Assembly: GCA_036346395.1 (NCBI GenBank)
Contig: CM070594.1
Coordinates: 31,963,385-32,027,384, forward strand
DNA length: 64,000 nucleotides
Direction of reading: 5' to 3'
DNA from: Hsuehochloa calcarea
Lineage: Eukaryota > Streptophyta > Magnoliopsida > Poales > Poaceae
Position 1 is the first letter of the stretch, and each line of letters opens with the position of its first letter. A program made the position numbers and the translations under genes. Positions 21,944 to 34,200 of this stretch are shown here, one piece after another. The notes below the pieces were generated by a model that was not told where the DNA came from, did no database searches, and saw nothing but the letters and a program-made list of their open reading frames with translations.

Positions 21944-22481
21944 ATGAAAAGTAGCAAAAATGATGATAAAGACTGTTATGCTGAAGAATTATTAATATAC
22001 CAGTCTTTCAGTGTAAGTCACGTACGGGTTGAACTTGCACCTAGAATAACAAGATTCATCTTCTCACAACTAATGAATGGACCATGTCTTGAATTCACAG
22101 TCTTTCGTGATTAGATTTCACTTGAAATATCAACTAATACTAGGTTGTTAAAGAACCAAGCCTATCCGGAGCTTTATTTGGTCATACTCCCTTATCTGCT
22201 ATTGAGCTTTCTAGAGAATGCCTATATTCTCGTGAACTACAACCTCAGTTGAGCTCAAGTAGGTGTAGTCATTCTAGGTATCCTATAGGTTAATACCTTT
22301 TTTTCCCTTATTGGACACTAGAATACATTAAGGCTTTAAGTCATCCTCTTCCATACAGTTGAAAGTACTTTGTCTAGTAGGATACAGTTACATATATTAT
22401 TAAAATATACTCTCTTGTTTAAACATCAACTTGTTTTTCCCATTGCCTAACTCACGGGATCTCCGATTAAAAAGATATGGG
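21944..22481 (-). other. Noncoding 3' internal region of the copia element
   Basis: About 540 bp between the RNase H stop and the polypurine tract. No open frame. Long untranslated 3' regions are common in this kind of copia element. Confidence 0.5.
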
Positions 22482-23876
22482 TTACTGTTGAGTTGTAATT
22501 CCAATGGGCCTCATTCCGATGTCTATAGACGCAACGGAAATCGCCTTCCATGCTAGCCCTTTTGTGAAAGGATTTGCCTGATTTTTCTTAGTGCGTATAT
22601 AATTCACAGCAATCACTTCGGAGTTCCTCAGTTTTCTAACAGATTTAAGCCTACACTTCACATGTCTAGAGGACTTCATGTTATCCTTAGTACTTGTAAT
22701 CTTAATCAACACTGTTTGATTGTCACAGTATGTAAGGATTGCTGGTATTGGTTTCTCAATTAGTGGTAAGTCCAACAGAAGCTCTCTAAGCCATTTAGCC
22801 TCAATAGTAGCTGTGTCTAGTGCTACAAGTTTTGCTTCTAAGGTTGACTTCGTCAATATGGTCTGTTTACACGATCTCCATGAAACTGCAACACCTGCAA
22901 GGGTAAACACATACCCACTTGTAACTTTGATCTCATCTGCATCAGAGATCCAATTTGAATCACTATATCCTTCTAATACAGATGGATACCCAGTATAGTG
23001 AATTCCATATGAGGTTGTGCCTCTCAAGTAGCGCAACACTCTCTCAAGTACCTCCTAGTGATCATCTCCCGAGTTAGAAGTAAACCGACTTAATTTGCTC
23101 ACAGCAAATGATATGTCTGGTCTTGTGGCACCAGATAGATACATTAGGGACCCAATAATTTGTGAATATCGCAATTGATCTTTGCCTAATCCTTTATTCT
23201 TTCGAAATTTAACACTAGCATCATAAGGAGTTGGGAAAATCTTGCAGTTCTCAAAACCAAACCGGCTCAAGATTTTCTCAGCATAATGGGATTGGTTCAA
23301 AGTGATCTCATCCTTATTTTTTATCAATTTAATATTCAGAATAACATCTGCCTCTCCTAGGTCTTTCATATCAAAACATCTAGATAAAAAAGATTTGAGC
23401 TCATCAATAACAACAGTGTTTGTCCCAAATATAAGTATATCATCGACATACAAACACAAAATCACTCCTTGGACCCCACTATAACGGTAATACACACACT
23501 TATCTACCTCATTCACAGAAAAACCAATAGAAGTTAAAGTTTGATCAAACTTCTTGTGCCATTGTTTATGTGATTGCTATAGACCATACAAGGATTTGAT
23601 TAATTTGCATACCTTACTTTTCTGTCCAGAAATAACAAAACCATTCGGTTGCTCCATATATATTTCTTCCTCTAACTCCCCATTAAGGAAAACTGTCTTC
23701 ACATCCATTTGATGAATGTGTAGACTATGGGAAGGAGCTAATGCAATGAGCACTCGAATGGTGGTCAATCTAGCAACAGGATAGTAAGTATCAAAATAAT
23801 CCTCACCTTCTTTCTGGGTATAACTCTTGGCCACAAGTCTTACCTTGTACTTATCAATAGTACCGTCAGGCCTCAT
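22482..23876 (-). pseudogene. Copia reverse transcriptase and RNase H
   Basis: Three minus-strand pieces are seen. At 23876-23577: RPDGTIDKYKVRLVAKSYTQ, YFDTYYPVARLTTIRVLIAL, HQMDVKTVFLNGELEEEIYM and FVISGQKSKVCKLIKSLYGL. At 23516-23055: the catalytic LCLYVDDILIFG, FDMKDLGEADVILNIKL and YSQIIGSLMYLSGATRPDIS. At 23039-22482: RNase H with LRGTTSYGIHY, GYSDSNWISD, VSWRSCKQTILTKSTLEAK, YCDNQTVLIK and HVKCRLKSVRKL. Small gaps between the pieces are frameshifts or stops. The catalytic Asp pair of RT is intact. Confidence 0.92.
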
Positions 23877-25364
23877 TTTCTTTTTAAAGATCTACTTGCA
23901 TACAACAGGTTTGCACCTGATAGGACGATTAGTAATCTCCCAAGTCCCGTTAGCCATGATGGAATCATATCGCTATGGACTGCCTCTTTCCAATACTCAA
24001 CATCATGTAATGCATAAACCTCTGAAAGAGTGTTTGGCACATCATCCATGAGATATACAACAAAGTCTTCGCCAAAGGTTTTCTCAACCCTTTGTCGCTT
24101 GCTCCTACGAGGAACACCTTCAACTAAATTGTTATCTTCCTCAGGATTATCACAAACTAGTGGTATATCACTCATTGGTTCAGAGATGGTGGTAGGATAA
24201 AAATTACTATTATTTACAGTTTGGTTATCCTCAGTTCGAGAAGTACTGCCTGCAGTTCTCATAGGATAAATATCCTCAAAAATGAAGTATCTCTACACTT
24301 CATTATTGTGTTAACAATAATATTCGGAGTTTTTGATATTACTACTAAAAATCTATTGGCCGTGTTGTTATGAGCATAGCCCAGCAAGACACAAACGACA
24401 GTTTTAGGTCCAAGCTTCTTCCTTTTCTGCAATGGTATATTGACTTTGCCAAACACTCCCAAGATCACATAAAATTAACGTTGGGTTTTCTCGCCTTCCA
24501 TCCCTCATACGGAGTAATCTAAGACCTTTTAGTGATTACTCTGTTTGGAACGAAAATTGTTGTCAAAATAGGTTCCCCCATCATATCTTAGACATACCGA
24601 CACTCTCTAACATGGCATTCACCAAGTCTGTTAGTATCTGATTTTTCCTCTCAGCCACCCCGTTTGATTGAGGTGAGCATGGTGGTGTAACTTCATTGAC
24701 TATTCCATGTTTAGCACAGAATTAGGATAATTCATGAGAGATATACTCTCCTCCATGATCAGACTTTAGTCTTTTAATTTTCTTTTCTAGTTGGTTCTCA
24801 ACCTTGACATTATAAATTTTAAAATAGTTTAAAGCTTAATCTTTTATTTTCAATAGATACACATAACAATATTGAGATGCATCATTAATAAGAGTCATAA
24901 AATATCTTTTGCCTCCTTTGATCGATAATTCATTCATCTCACACAAGTCAGAATGGACAAGATCTAAAGGTGCAAAGTTCTTTTCCTCCTGTAACCCCTT
25001 AAAGGGTTTTCGAGGTTGTTTCGCTTGCACACAAGTTTGACACTTTGATCCTTTTATAATTTCATATTTTGGAATTAAAGCTCATCTGGACATTCTAACA
25101 ATACTATCAAAACAAATATGAGAAAAACGAGAATGTCATGTATTGCCCTCACATTTATTAAACCAGTTGCAACATTCAGACTATGATAATACTATAAAGT
25201 ACTTATGCGGAACAAGCCTCCACTCTCATAACATTTACTAACAAAGTTTTCAAACTTAGACATTACACTTTTATTTGACTCAAATACTAGCTTATAGCCA
25301 TCCCTACATAGAAGAGAACTACTAACGAGGTTCTTGTTTATTGTTAGCACATGCTGCACGTTCT
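23877..25364 (-). pseudogene. Copia integrase and linker region, degraded
   Basis: Readable pieces are: QHVLTINKNLVSSSLLCRDG (25340-25270, pre-integrase zinc-finger region); KQPRKPFKGL and PLDLVHSDLCEMNELSIKGG with YFMTLINDASQYCYVYLLK (25030-24840, integrase core start with the first Asp); FGKVNIPLQKRKKLGPKTVVC and LLGYAHNN (24450-24370, C-terminal region); and a Ser/Arg-rich linker with EGVPRRSKRQRVEKTFGEDF (about 24130-24060). Other parts are interrupted by stops, so the enzyme is not intact. Confidence 0.8.
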
Positions 25365-26414
25365 TCAAGTGGACAATCTTCCTTGAAGAAAGCATCGATC
25401 CATTGTGCCAACACCAAGAACAGAAGCATGCGACCCGTTCCCCATTAGGACGGAGGAAGCCCTGGCTGCCTGATAAGAAGAAAACAAAAAAATATCACAA
25501 CATATGTGAACATTAGCTCCAGTATCAACCCACCAATCAGTGGATTGATATGCTGAAAATACAACAGGTGGATTATCATACCCTCCTGTTGAGGCCTCGT
25601 CTATGATCACGTTGATAACTTTTTTCTTTGGCTGTACACCATCCTTGCTTTTGCGGAAATCATAGTCTTTCATCATATGACTATTTTTCTCACACACAAA
25701 GCAGGTGATGGTCCTCATAAACTTCTTCTCAATTTTGTTCTTGAAGCTACTTGTTTTGTTTGGTTTAAAGTCTTTGTTATTCTTGTCATATCTCTTCTTT
25801 ATGACATTTGCATTGATCTGATTGTTTTGACTGAAAGTGCTTCGTGCATCTTTTGCTCTTGCCTTTTCTTCCACATCAAGGGCAGCAATGAGATACTCAA
25901 TAGATATCTCTTCCCTCTTGTGTTTTAAGCCAGTGGCAAAATCACGCCATGAAGTAAGAAGTTTGGCAACAATGTCAGCAGCCACAAATTTAGAAGGCAA
26001 AACACAACCCATATGTGCAATCTCTCTGACCAGTAATTGTAGCTCATGAGCCTGTGCAACTATTGACTTAGCATCTTCAATGCTGTAGTCGAAAAACTGC
26101 TCGCACATATAGAGCCAATGATCAGCCTCAGCTTCGGCATATTTGTGCTCGAGTGCATCCCACAACTCTGTGGCGCACTTGAAGTCTATGTACACATCAT
26201 ATAGCTGGTTGACCAGTATGGTCAGTATGCATCTAAGGGCGGTGTTGTTAACTGTGTCGAACTTCATAGTCTGTTCAATCGTAAATGGATACTGTGGTCA
26301 GATCACCCACCACAGCCCCAAAGACATGAGCCAAAACTTGACTCTTGTCTGACATCTATGAAAGTTCTGACCAGAAAATCTTTCACGTTTCATAGCATCA
26401 GAAGCACCAGCCAT
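25365..26414 (-). pseudogene. Copia gag and protease (one in-frame stop)
   Basis: A start at 26414 (MAGASDAMKRERFSGQNF) runs in the same frame as the long segment 26267-25365. They are separated by a single TGA stop in the context LWWVI-stop-PQYPF. The segment has the UBN2-type gag fold (ATELWDALEHKYAEAEADHW, LQLLVREI, LPSKFVAADIVAKLL, EISIEYLIAALDVEEKAR). It then has a zinc knuckle region (CFVCEKNSHMMKDYDF, with the last Cys replaced by Asp-Phe) and the aspartic protease WWVDTGANVHIC. Particle protein plus processing enzyme of the copia element. The altered zinc knuckle and the stop mark it as defective. Confidence 0.88.
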
Positions 26415-26454
26415 TGCTAGATCACAAAAAATATTCACAACAAGGTTTCTGGAT

Positions 26455-27259
26455 TGTTGGAAATGTGGATAACATTTTAATTCTATATTTAATTATGATG
26501 CAAAGATCACAAATAATAAGAGATGCATAAAATGATACTAACAGCAGACAACTAATTGCACTTTTAAACATACACAAAAAGGACTATAACAGAATAGTGT
26601 GGTCTTATGGCCAATTTACAGTTGGATTCAATGAAGAATAGGAAGCGGTAGCGATCTCAAGCGGTCGCAGTCGTAGATGATGTAGTGCGACAAGCGGTCG
26701 CTAGATCGTATCGAAACCTTATTGTCGCCCGTGTAAGTGTACTCTGCAATAATGGTTCAGAGATATCCACCCATCCTCCTTCCCGATGCATGCCGAGGAT
26801 AATGGACGGCATGGTTCGATATCACAACTCTCTAGTACAAGAGAACAGAGAGTAAGAAGAAAGAAAAAGAATTACTCTCTAATGAATCGTCTTCTTTTCG
26901 TCTGGACGTCTCCAGATCCTATTTATGGTCGATACAATTACTCTCTAGTAACTGTCAACTTAAACCACTGGTAACTGGTAATTCAAAACTAATTAATAGT
27001 CATTAAGTAGTGTTTATTGATCCTGATTGTATATTGGTCTACAGTTTTGACCACTGGTCTACAACTTTGACAGTGTATTACAACCACGCTGGTATAAGGA
27101 TCTAACCACACTGGTCTTTGACTTCGATCATAATATTACGATCATACTGGTCTATGGCTTCGACTACACTGGTCTAAGACTTCAACCAGACTAGTCTATA
27201 CATTCGACCACATTGTCTTAGAGTGATGAGCTCTTACAAATAAGAGCCAAATTCTAGCA
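26455..27259 (-). repeat. Copia 5' LTR
   Basis: On the minus strand it starts TGCTAGAATTTGG and ends …CACATTTCCAACA. Near the start (27015-27215) a motif like GACCACACTGGTCTTTGACTTCGA recurs about six times in degenerate form. TATA-like CATAAATAGG lies near 26925. The right flank is ATAAT. Only the truncated partner at 21771-21927 is left for comparison. Confidence 0.78.
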
Positions 27260-27273
27260 ATAATCACCTTATC

Positions 27274-27396
27274 TCATTCGCATGCTATTTTGGTGTCGAA
27301 ACTACTCGGACGGATTGCAAATGATTGGAACACTGATATTGGATAACGGTAGTCCATGGTGAACAAGTCCTTTCCTATCTTTCGCAAAGTGCCAGC
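27274..27396 (-). pseudogene. C-terminal exon fragment of a Tubby-like protein gene
   Basis: The last 40 codons of a minus-strand frame read TLRKIGKDLFTMDYRYPIS, then VFQSFAI and SSFDTKIACE, then stop. Plant Tubby-like F-box proteins end in a nearly identical motif (GKD-FTMDYRYPLSAFQAFAI…SSFDTKLACE), which is the last strand and helix of the Tubby C-terminal domain that binds phosphoinositides. The upstream part of the frame (27397-27516) is not Tubby-like, and no other Tubby exon is in the window. This is therefore a stray exon, probably captured or left by rearrangement. Changes from the family pattern (L to I, A to V/S, ICL to IRP) suggest relaxed selection. The copia LTR starts 14 bp beyond the stop. 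Confidence 0.8.
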
Positions 27397-28113
27397 ATTC
27401 AAGGAAATATGGAATATCTCATAATATTCAACACGTAGAAGTAATCTATTGTGTTCACAGTCCAAGAACAATGAACTCCAGAAATCTAATCTAATGTGTT
27501 CACAGGCCGTAAACAATGAACTCCAGAAGTCCTAATCCTATATATCAAACATAAATAGCACAACAACTAACAAATAAAGATTATGAAACTCAAATGCATA
27601 AATAAGAACCACTGTAAATCAAATCTCATGTGAACTGTCTAGAATATCATTCTCAATAGAGCTCTCAATTTAAGCGGCATATTTCAAAGTCAAGAACCCC
27701 TAGATCCAAAATCTCATAGAAATCATCTTGATCGAGCACCTAAACACCCTCCAACGAGAAAAAAAAGGGTTAGATGCAAAACGCTAATGGGAGGAAGAGG
27801 GGTCTTTACTGGTGAAATTCCTTTGTCAAAGAGGAAGGAGAAAGCGCTGGGCAGCGGAAGGAGAGAGGCGTGCGGTGGCGCCGATGGAGAGGGAGGGAGG
27901 CGTTAGCAATGCGGGAGGACTGGATGGAGAATAATTCCTGTGTCTCGATATTTTTCCCCGTGTAAACTGGGGGTGTTGAGCCAGAGAATTCGCAGTTCGC
28001 AGCGATCCAAACAACGAGTTTGGTAGCACCAAGAAATCTTCCACGGGGCTTTTGGCCCATGGGATCGGGCAGGGATCCCGGCCGGAAAAGATCTCCCAAA
28101 CAAGCCTTATAGT
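27397..28113 (-). other. Region upstream of clpP3: possible divergent first exon and a Harbinger-like end
   Basis: Minus-strand DNA at 28100-27810 is GC-rich and coding-like and ends in a possible splice donor (A|GTAAAGAC, near 27808). It may be a first exon of the transcript that ended in the Tubby-like tail. The right boundary at 28113 reads CTCCCAAACAAGCC followed by TTA. Its complement, GGCTTGTTTGGGAG, matches the left end of the gene-capturing element at 35498. No partner end was found on the left, possibly removed by the copia insertion. Confidence 0.4.
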
Positions 28114-28288
28114 ATAATTCCCCCACAGGTTACCAGGAGGCCACTGCCATCCCTAGCCGTGTCATTCTTGTGAGAGGCTGCCACCTGGGTCCCACTTTCT
28201 TGTTCCCTGCCTGTTCCTCCGACCAGTAAACCCCTCCCCCTCGCGGATAACACTAGCAGCAGCAGCAGAAGCCGCCGCGAGACAAGAA
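28114..28288 (+). promoter_or_regulatory. Proximal promoter and 5' leader of clpP3
   Basis: Only about 175 bp separate the Harbinger-like end from the start codon. A TATAGTATAATT stretch at 28109-28120 is a candidate core element that overlaps the transposon boundary. CAG repeats (28255-28268) lie just before the ATG. No other element can be defended from sequence alone. Confidence 0.4.
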
Positions 28289-31200
28289 ATGGAAGCCGCA
28301 GCAGCCATGGCGATCCTCCCGGTGCCTCCCTGCTCCTCCTCCTCCACTCCATCGTCCCTGTTCCTCATCCCCAACTCCTGCTGCTGGAGGGCGGCGCCAA
28401 GAGCGGCCGTCGGCGCATCGGCGGCGGCAACCCGGCGGACGCTCTCCTCCGGGTGGGACCTGTCCGGGCTATCGGCGGCCCGGCCAGCGGCTAGGAAGGC
28501 GCCCCTCGAGGAGCTAGACACCACCAACATGCTCCTCCGCCAGCGCATCGTCTTCCTGGGTTCCCCGGTTAGCTTCTTTCTTTCTTTCTTCCCCCAAATC
28601 CCACTGTATGTATGTTTTTATCGTTCTTGGCTTCTTGCATTTCTTTGTTAATTTGATAGTATACAATTGTCTCGTGGTAGATGCTACACCCATGAAAGCA
28701 AATATATTTTGAAGTGAATTTTATGACATATTAAGAGCATGATTGTTTTCGTTCAAAAACAAAGAGCATAATTGTTGGAAACTTGGAATGGTATTGCAAT
28801 TTAACAACTCAAGAGAAAAATGGCATTGCAATTTAACCAGTACATCATTTCAACCAGAACATAAGCCAGTAGATCCTTTTGGTTTGTCCATTGTAACATT
28901 TATCCTTAAGGATTGTGCCATTTTATGCGCGTATGATTAAAATGCATGGAATTAGATAAACTTATGATGCCTTTAACTAGCCGTTCTGAAGTAGAATCCA
29001 TAGAAGTGAAAGTAGGTAGTTTGCTAGTACTCAATGGACAGCCAAGTTTTTATATGCGACCAAAACTGCCCACTAGTCTACTCTACATTATGTGACCTTC
29101 CTTCGTTGTTGTCCAAGCTGTTCTAGCTTTTCTCATATTTATTGATTCTTTGCTTACCACTTTTACTACCTCTTGTTGTGAATTATGCATAAGGTCTGTA
29201 AATGGATTAATGGAATATACTTTTAGTCATTTTTGCTACCCCATAAAGAAGCTTCTTCCAGCCTAAGTCATGCAGTCATGTGCGGTGATGCTTATTGATG
29301 GATTGATGTTACCTTGACAATGTTGCACCTTATATAACATATTAAGATGCCTGGAATATTTTTGAGACTGGTTTCCTTTGACAATTTACTTTGTGTCACC
29401 ATACCTCATAATAATTGTGAAGACCTAATATTTATGAGCTACTTCCTCAGGCATACTCTTTTTGCTTCCTTTCCCCAGTTCATTTGACTTACTATTTACA
29501 GATCTGAAATACAGTTATTTATTTGAGATTGATGATTGTATGAGGGGTGTACTTCTTTGATTGGGATAATTAGTAGGAGTGTGTTCAGGAATCACTTTCA
29601 ATTGGAAGTTTGGAACTGACACCTTCTTGTTAGGGCATGTGTTCTTCATGTTACACAGAATGGGTTAGAATAAAATCTACGAATCCACCATGTATCAATT
29701 TGGTCGCAGATCAAACGCTATGGCTATGCTTATTCTTCATGTTACTATTTTTTGTGCGCATGTTGAAAATCCTTGCCTCTGTACAATCTGTCCTTGCATG
29801 TGTTAGTCAAAACAACATTTTTATTATTCCTTCAGTGTGATTAAAATGGAGTTCAAACCAAGTATTTACGCATCTGTTGCTTGTAATGTCTTGTGCTGAG
29901 TAGGTGGATGATATGAGTGCTGATCTTATCATCAGCCAACTCTTACTGTTGGATGCAGAGGACCAAACTAAGGACATCAAATTGTTTATTAATTCACCTG
30001 GAGGCTCCATAACAGCAGGTGTGTGTTCTCAATTTCTCATTGTAAGGACTATGCCTGGTGCTCTTCATGTTGTCAGAAAATATTAAATTCATTACAATGT
30101 TGATGGTATTTTTATGTAAATATATGAACTTCTCAGATTAAATTTTATGCATACAACAGAATCAACTGTCTTCTTGTCTATATATTTTAATTAATTAATA
30201 TTGTATGCATAATTATGGGCATTTTTACACTAATCTTGTTGGTGTATAAAATGTGTATGCATCTAATCTAGCAACAACAAAAGACTAATTCTCATGCTAC
30301 GTGATAATGGCATCAACTTCACAATTATGCATGCAAATATGTACAACGCAATGTTTTGCACTTTAAGGAGATGTTTGCTCTAACAAAACAAATTGACATT
30401 GGTCCTAATTTTGCACTGATAAAGTGTCATGTGGGGATGCTACTACCAGCGCCACCGCCGGCAGGAGCAGCCCCAATCGGCGCATGCCGCCCCTCCATCC
30501 AATTCGTTATCAACCGAATAGGCTATCTCTTAGTTTCTATTCTCCTCATTAGTTAAAGATAAGATATCTTGTTTAGATTAAAGATAAGATTAGTTATTTC
30601 TTATTTGAGTTAGAGATTGGTTAGCCAATTGAATAAGAGATAAGGCTAGAGATTGAATGTTAGGGGCGACTACTTAGTAGTCAGCTGAATGATGGTTGAG
30701 GTTAAGCAAGAACCTATCAGGAGTTTATCCACCTACCTTCACGCTCCTATTTCTTGCGCTCATTCTTGTCGACAAACTTGGGTCGTGACATGAAGTTTCA
30801 AATTGCACATTAGTATATAATGCATTTATCTAAGTCATACATACTTTTTTTGAGAACGCATAAAAGAGTTGCACGTCATTCTATTAAGTAGAGATTAGAG
30901 CACAAAACCAAGTACAAACACGCAAAAGAAGAATACCAAAGAGAACGAAAAAAAAAACAAAAAGAATCAAAACGCGATAGCAACTAGGAGACTAACAAAC
31001 TAAGAAGAGTTGGGATGCAACCCCAAGAGGCGACGAACAACTAACAAAGCTAACGCGACTACTCAGGCAAAGGTAGTATTGCAGACATTGAGATCCCGAT
31101 GCGCGAGCCGGAGCTCGTTGAAGATCCGATAAAGAAGAGTCCCCAAAGGAGATGAAACATGGTTGAACACCCGATTGTTCCTCTCCTTCCGGGCATCCAG

Positions 31201-34200
31201 AAATGAGGATTATGCCGAGTCAAGACCTCTACAGCGGCTTGCGAGACTAATCAAGCGGCGAAATCCATAAGTTCTCCAAGGACAATTGTCCGACCGACAT
31301 ACATTGGTGAAGGCCAACATCTTTGCATAAACGGGCCAAAATTTGGCGATGATCGGCGTTTTAGACGATCCGCATCAAAGCATCGCCATCTAATAGCTAA
31401 CCACATAAAATGCTTACACTTGAGGAGGGCAGCAGCTTTCCAAATTGCGGCTCGCAAGCGAACGATTCGCGACTTGAAGAAGAAAGCAAGATCGCAGAAC
31501 TTGCCGCGAATTGCCCGAGCCATTCCATCGCCACCGAAAGTGTCTTCCAGTTCAGCGTTAAGCACACCGATCACATTAGGTCCGTAGTCAAAGATACTCC
31601 ATTAAAGCCTGCACATCCAGGCCCTCGGAGATGTCCGCTATCCACTGACCATTGAGCGTGGCTTCCCGGACCGTGCGCTTGTTTCTAAGTGCGAGCGGAA
31701 CCGCGTTGATGAGGGCACGATGGCATTGATGCTTTACTCATTGAACAAGCGATCCGACCAGAACAAGGTTCGTTCACCATTTCCAAGTCGTATTGTGCCT
31801 GGAACATGTCCCCGGCCTTGGCGCACTGAACCTTTAGGTCACGCCATGACCGATCACTCCACGATTGTTGGAGCCACAACCATCTAAGACGAAGGGCACG
31901 ACCAAGGATCCTGAGGTTGTGTATGCCCAACCCCCCAAAGCGAGTAGGCACGCAGACTGACGGCTAGGCAACGAGGCAATGACTGACGGCTAGGCAACGA
32001 GGCAATGACCTCTGGCAACCGTCCCAGTTCCTTTCCACAAGAACGCATGTCGCCGTTTGTCTTTAGCTTCGATAACCGAGGGGAGGATTAAGCGCCATGA
32101 AGGAGTATATTGGAAGCGCCATTAGAACCGTCGTCACCAAGACCAGCCAGCCACCTTGAGAGAGCAAACTGGTTTGCCAACGCTGCAACCGAGCGGCGAT
32201 CTTGTCCAATAGTGGTTGGAAATCACTCCTGACGGGCTTACACAAGGAAAGCGGTAGTCCAAGATACTTGCAGGGAAGATCCACCAATGGACAATCCAGC
32301 TCGTCCGCAAATGACGCTAGACAAATTCATCCATTAAAAGAAAATAGTGACTGATATTTGGCCATCATATATTTATTTTTGCTCAAGACTAACGGGTGCA
32401 TTTTCTGGAATTGAATTTTTGGAGACCTAGGATGTGCATTCATAAACATTCTTTAGTGCTGCAGTACCAGCAACAGGGAATTTTAACTTTCTTGAGATTT
32501 TTCACGTATGAACAGTCTACGGAGTGCTCTGGTGAAAATTCGATGTAAAAGGGTGTCAGGATGAGGATCTTAGCTGGCACAGTAACCACTGTACTGTATC
32601 AATAATATCTGCTGCGGCACAGATGACGCCGCCTGTGGGGCACACGTCCATGACATTTTAGTGTCTCCCCCAAAATTTATGTTGTCCTTTGAAACCGACC
32701 TGCTTCACCTGGGTTGTCCAAAACCTAGCCAGCTCTGTCAGCTTTCTTTCTTTCTTTAGCTAAAGAATATCTTAGCCTACCTTTTGTACATTAGTTTTTC
32801 TGGCCCAGCTGCCTTAACGGAACTGGAATTCTGGCCCTGGTTCTATTATGAATATGATTCCTTGGTTACTTTTATAACCATTTCTGGAGCAATTTTTTAG
32901 TTTCTCGTGTTGCTGCCATACTGGTGTTGTATGCTGTAATATAACATGTGCCCCTCAATTTACACTTTTACAGGAATGGGAATTTATGATGCCATGAAAT
33001 TTTGCAAGGCTGATGTCTCAACTGTTTGCTTTGGATTGGCTGCTTCCATGGGTGCGTTTTTGCTAGCTGCTGGAACAAAGGGCAAGAGATTTTGCATGCC
33101 AAATGCGAGAATTATGATCCATCAACCATCAGGGGGTGCTGGTGGCAAGGTAAGTTTTTATTTAGTTTGTCTTCTAAGTGGTTGTGTAGTGCCTAAGACT
33201 AGAAATCATGATTGAGCTTCCATCTTGAGGGGGAGTGTTGGTGATTTTGTATTGGAGACTACTTAAGAAGTTGTATTGGAGTCAGATTCAATCTTTAGAC
33301 TTCAAATAAAGGGTGTGGGGATCCCACAGGAGACACAATATTCCCGAAATCCTACGGAACATTTATATAACCATGTTTAGTTAATGTCAAGTCGAGGAGC
33401 CACCAACCCGTAATTATAGAAATTGTGTGTGTTGTAAACTTCAAAGCATATAGCCTTGTTTGTGTATGAAGATTTCTATAATGGCAACTGTAGTAGAACT
33501 AAACACGCAGAAGGATAGCCTGCAGCATTATTGTATTCATTAATGACAAATTGTGATTTGCAGAAGGAGATTTTATATCTTATCCCCTTGAACACTGTGA
33601 ACTTAATAATGCTTTTGAAAAAAAGTATATGTTGTACAATTCTTTTACCATCAGCTGTAATTTTTATCTCACTGAAGCATTGAAATGCATTTTGCCTGCT
33701 AATGAAATTTTGGAACAACTGGTCCAAGGAAAATTTATTTATTGACAGCTACACTCAAAGAACAATTGTGCATGGATGTATGAAAAAAAAATTCAGAGCA
33801 AATTACAGGTTCTATAAAAAAAAGGCTGGTTTTTAAAGGCATTTTGATGGGTTATGTGGGAACTGCCTACATATCTCAATCCAACGAGCTCATTTAATTT
33901 AGTCAGAAATCAGAATTAAACATTGAGCTCAAGGTTGGAACAGAAAGGAGTATGGAGACCTTCTGATGGATATTATAGGTGCAAATAGTGAGAAACAATG
34001 GCTTACAAGCTTATGTGTCGTCTACTTTTTGTCATTCAAACTGTTGGTTTTTTTTTTTTAAATAATGTGTTGATTCTTGTAACTTCTGAGATTAAAGGCA
34101 CACTTGAGAAACCGAGTCTCGAAATATAATCACAACCTGCCATTATATTTCCTAATATACAAGACCTGAGTCCTGATGATCTAGGTCGATATTGTGTTTT

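Larger units (their letters stand above)
21771..27259 (-). mobile_element. Ty1/copia LTR retrotransposon, minus strand, with 3' LTR truncated by CACTA DNA
   Basis: Minus-strand frames in the order gag, protease, integrase, reverse transcriptase, RNase H (right to left) define a copia element. A complete LTR of 805 bp is at 26455-27259 (5' LTR). On the left, a polypurine tract (GGAATTGGTGGGGGAT on the minus strand, 21928-21943) is followed by an LTR start TGTAGAGTTGTGCCC that matches the 5' LTR start (CTTATTTGTAA, GCTCATC). Only about 157 bp of this LTR remain before the CACTA end at 21770. No primer site for tRNA-Met could be recognised next to the 5' LTR. Confidence 0.88.

Noticed and set aside
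28162..28548. Antisense open frame of 128 codons over the clpP3 exon 1
   Set aside because: It is the shadow of GC-rich exon 1 and its leader. No conserved motif; the sense frame has a transit peptide and spliced continuation.
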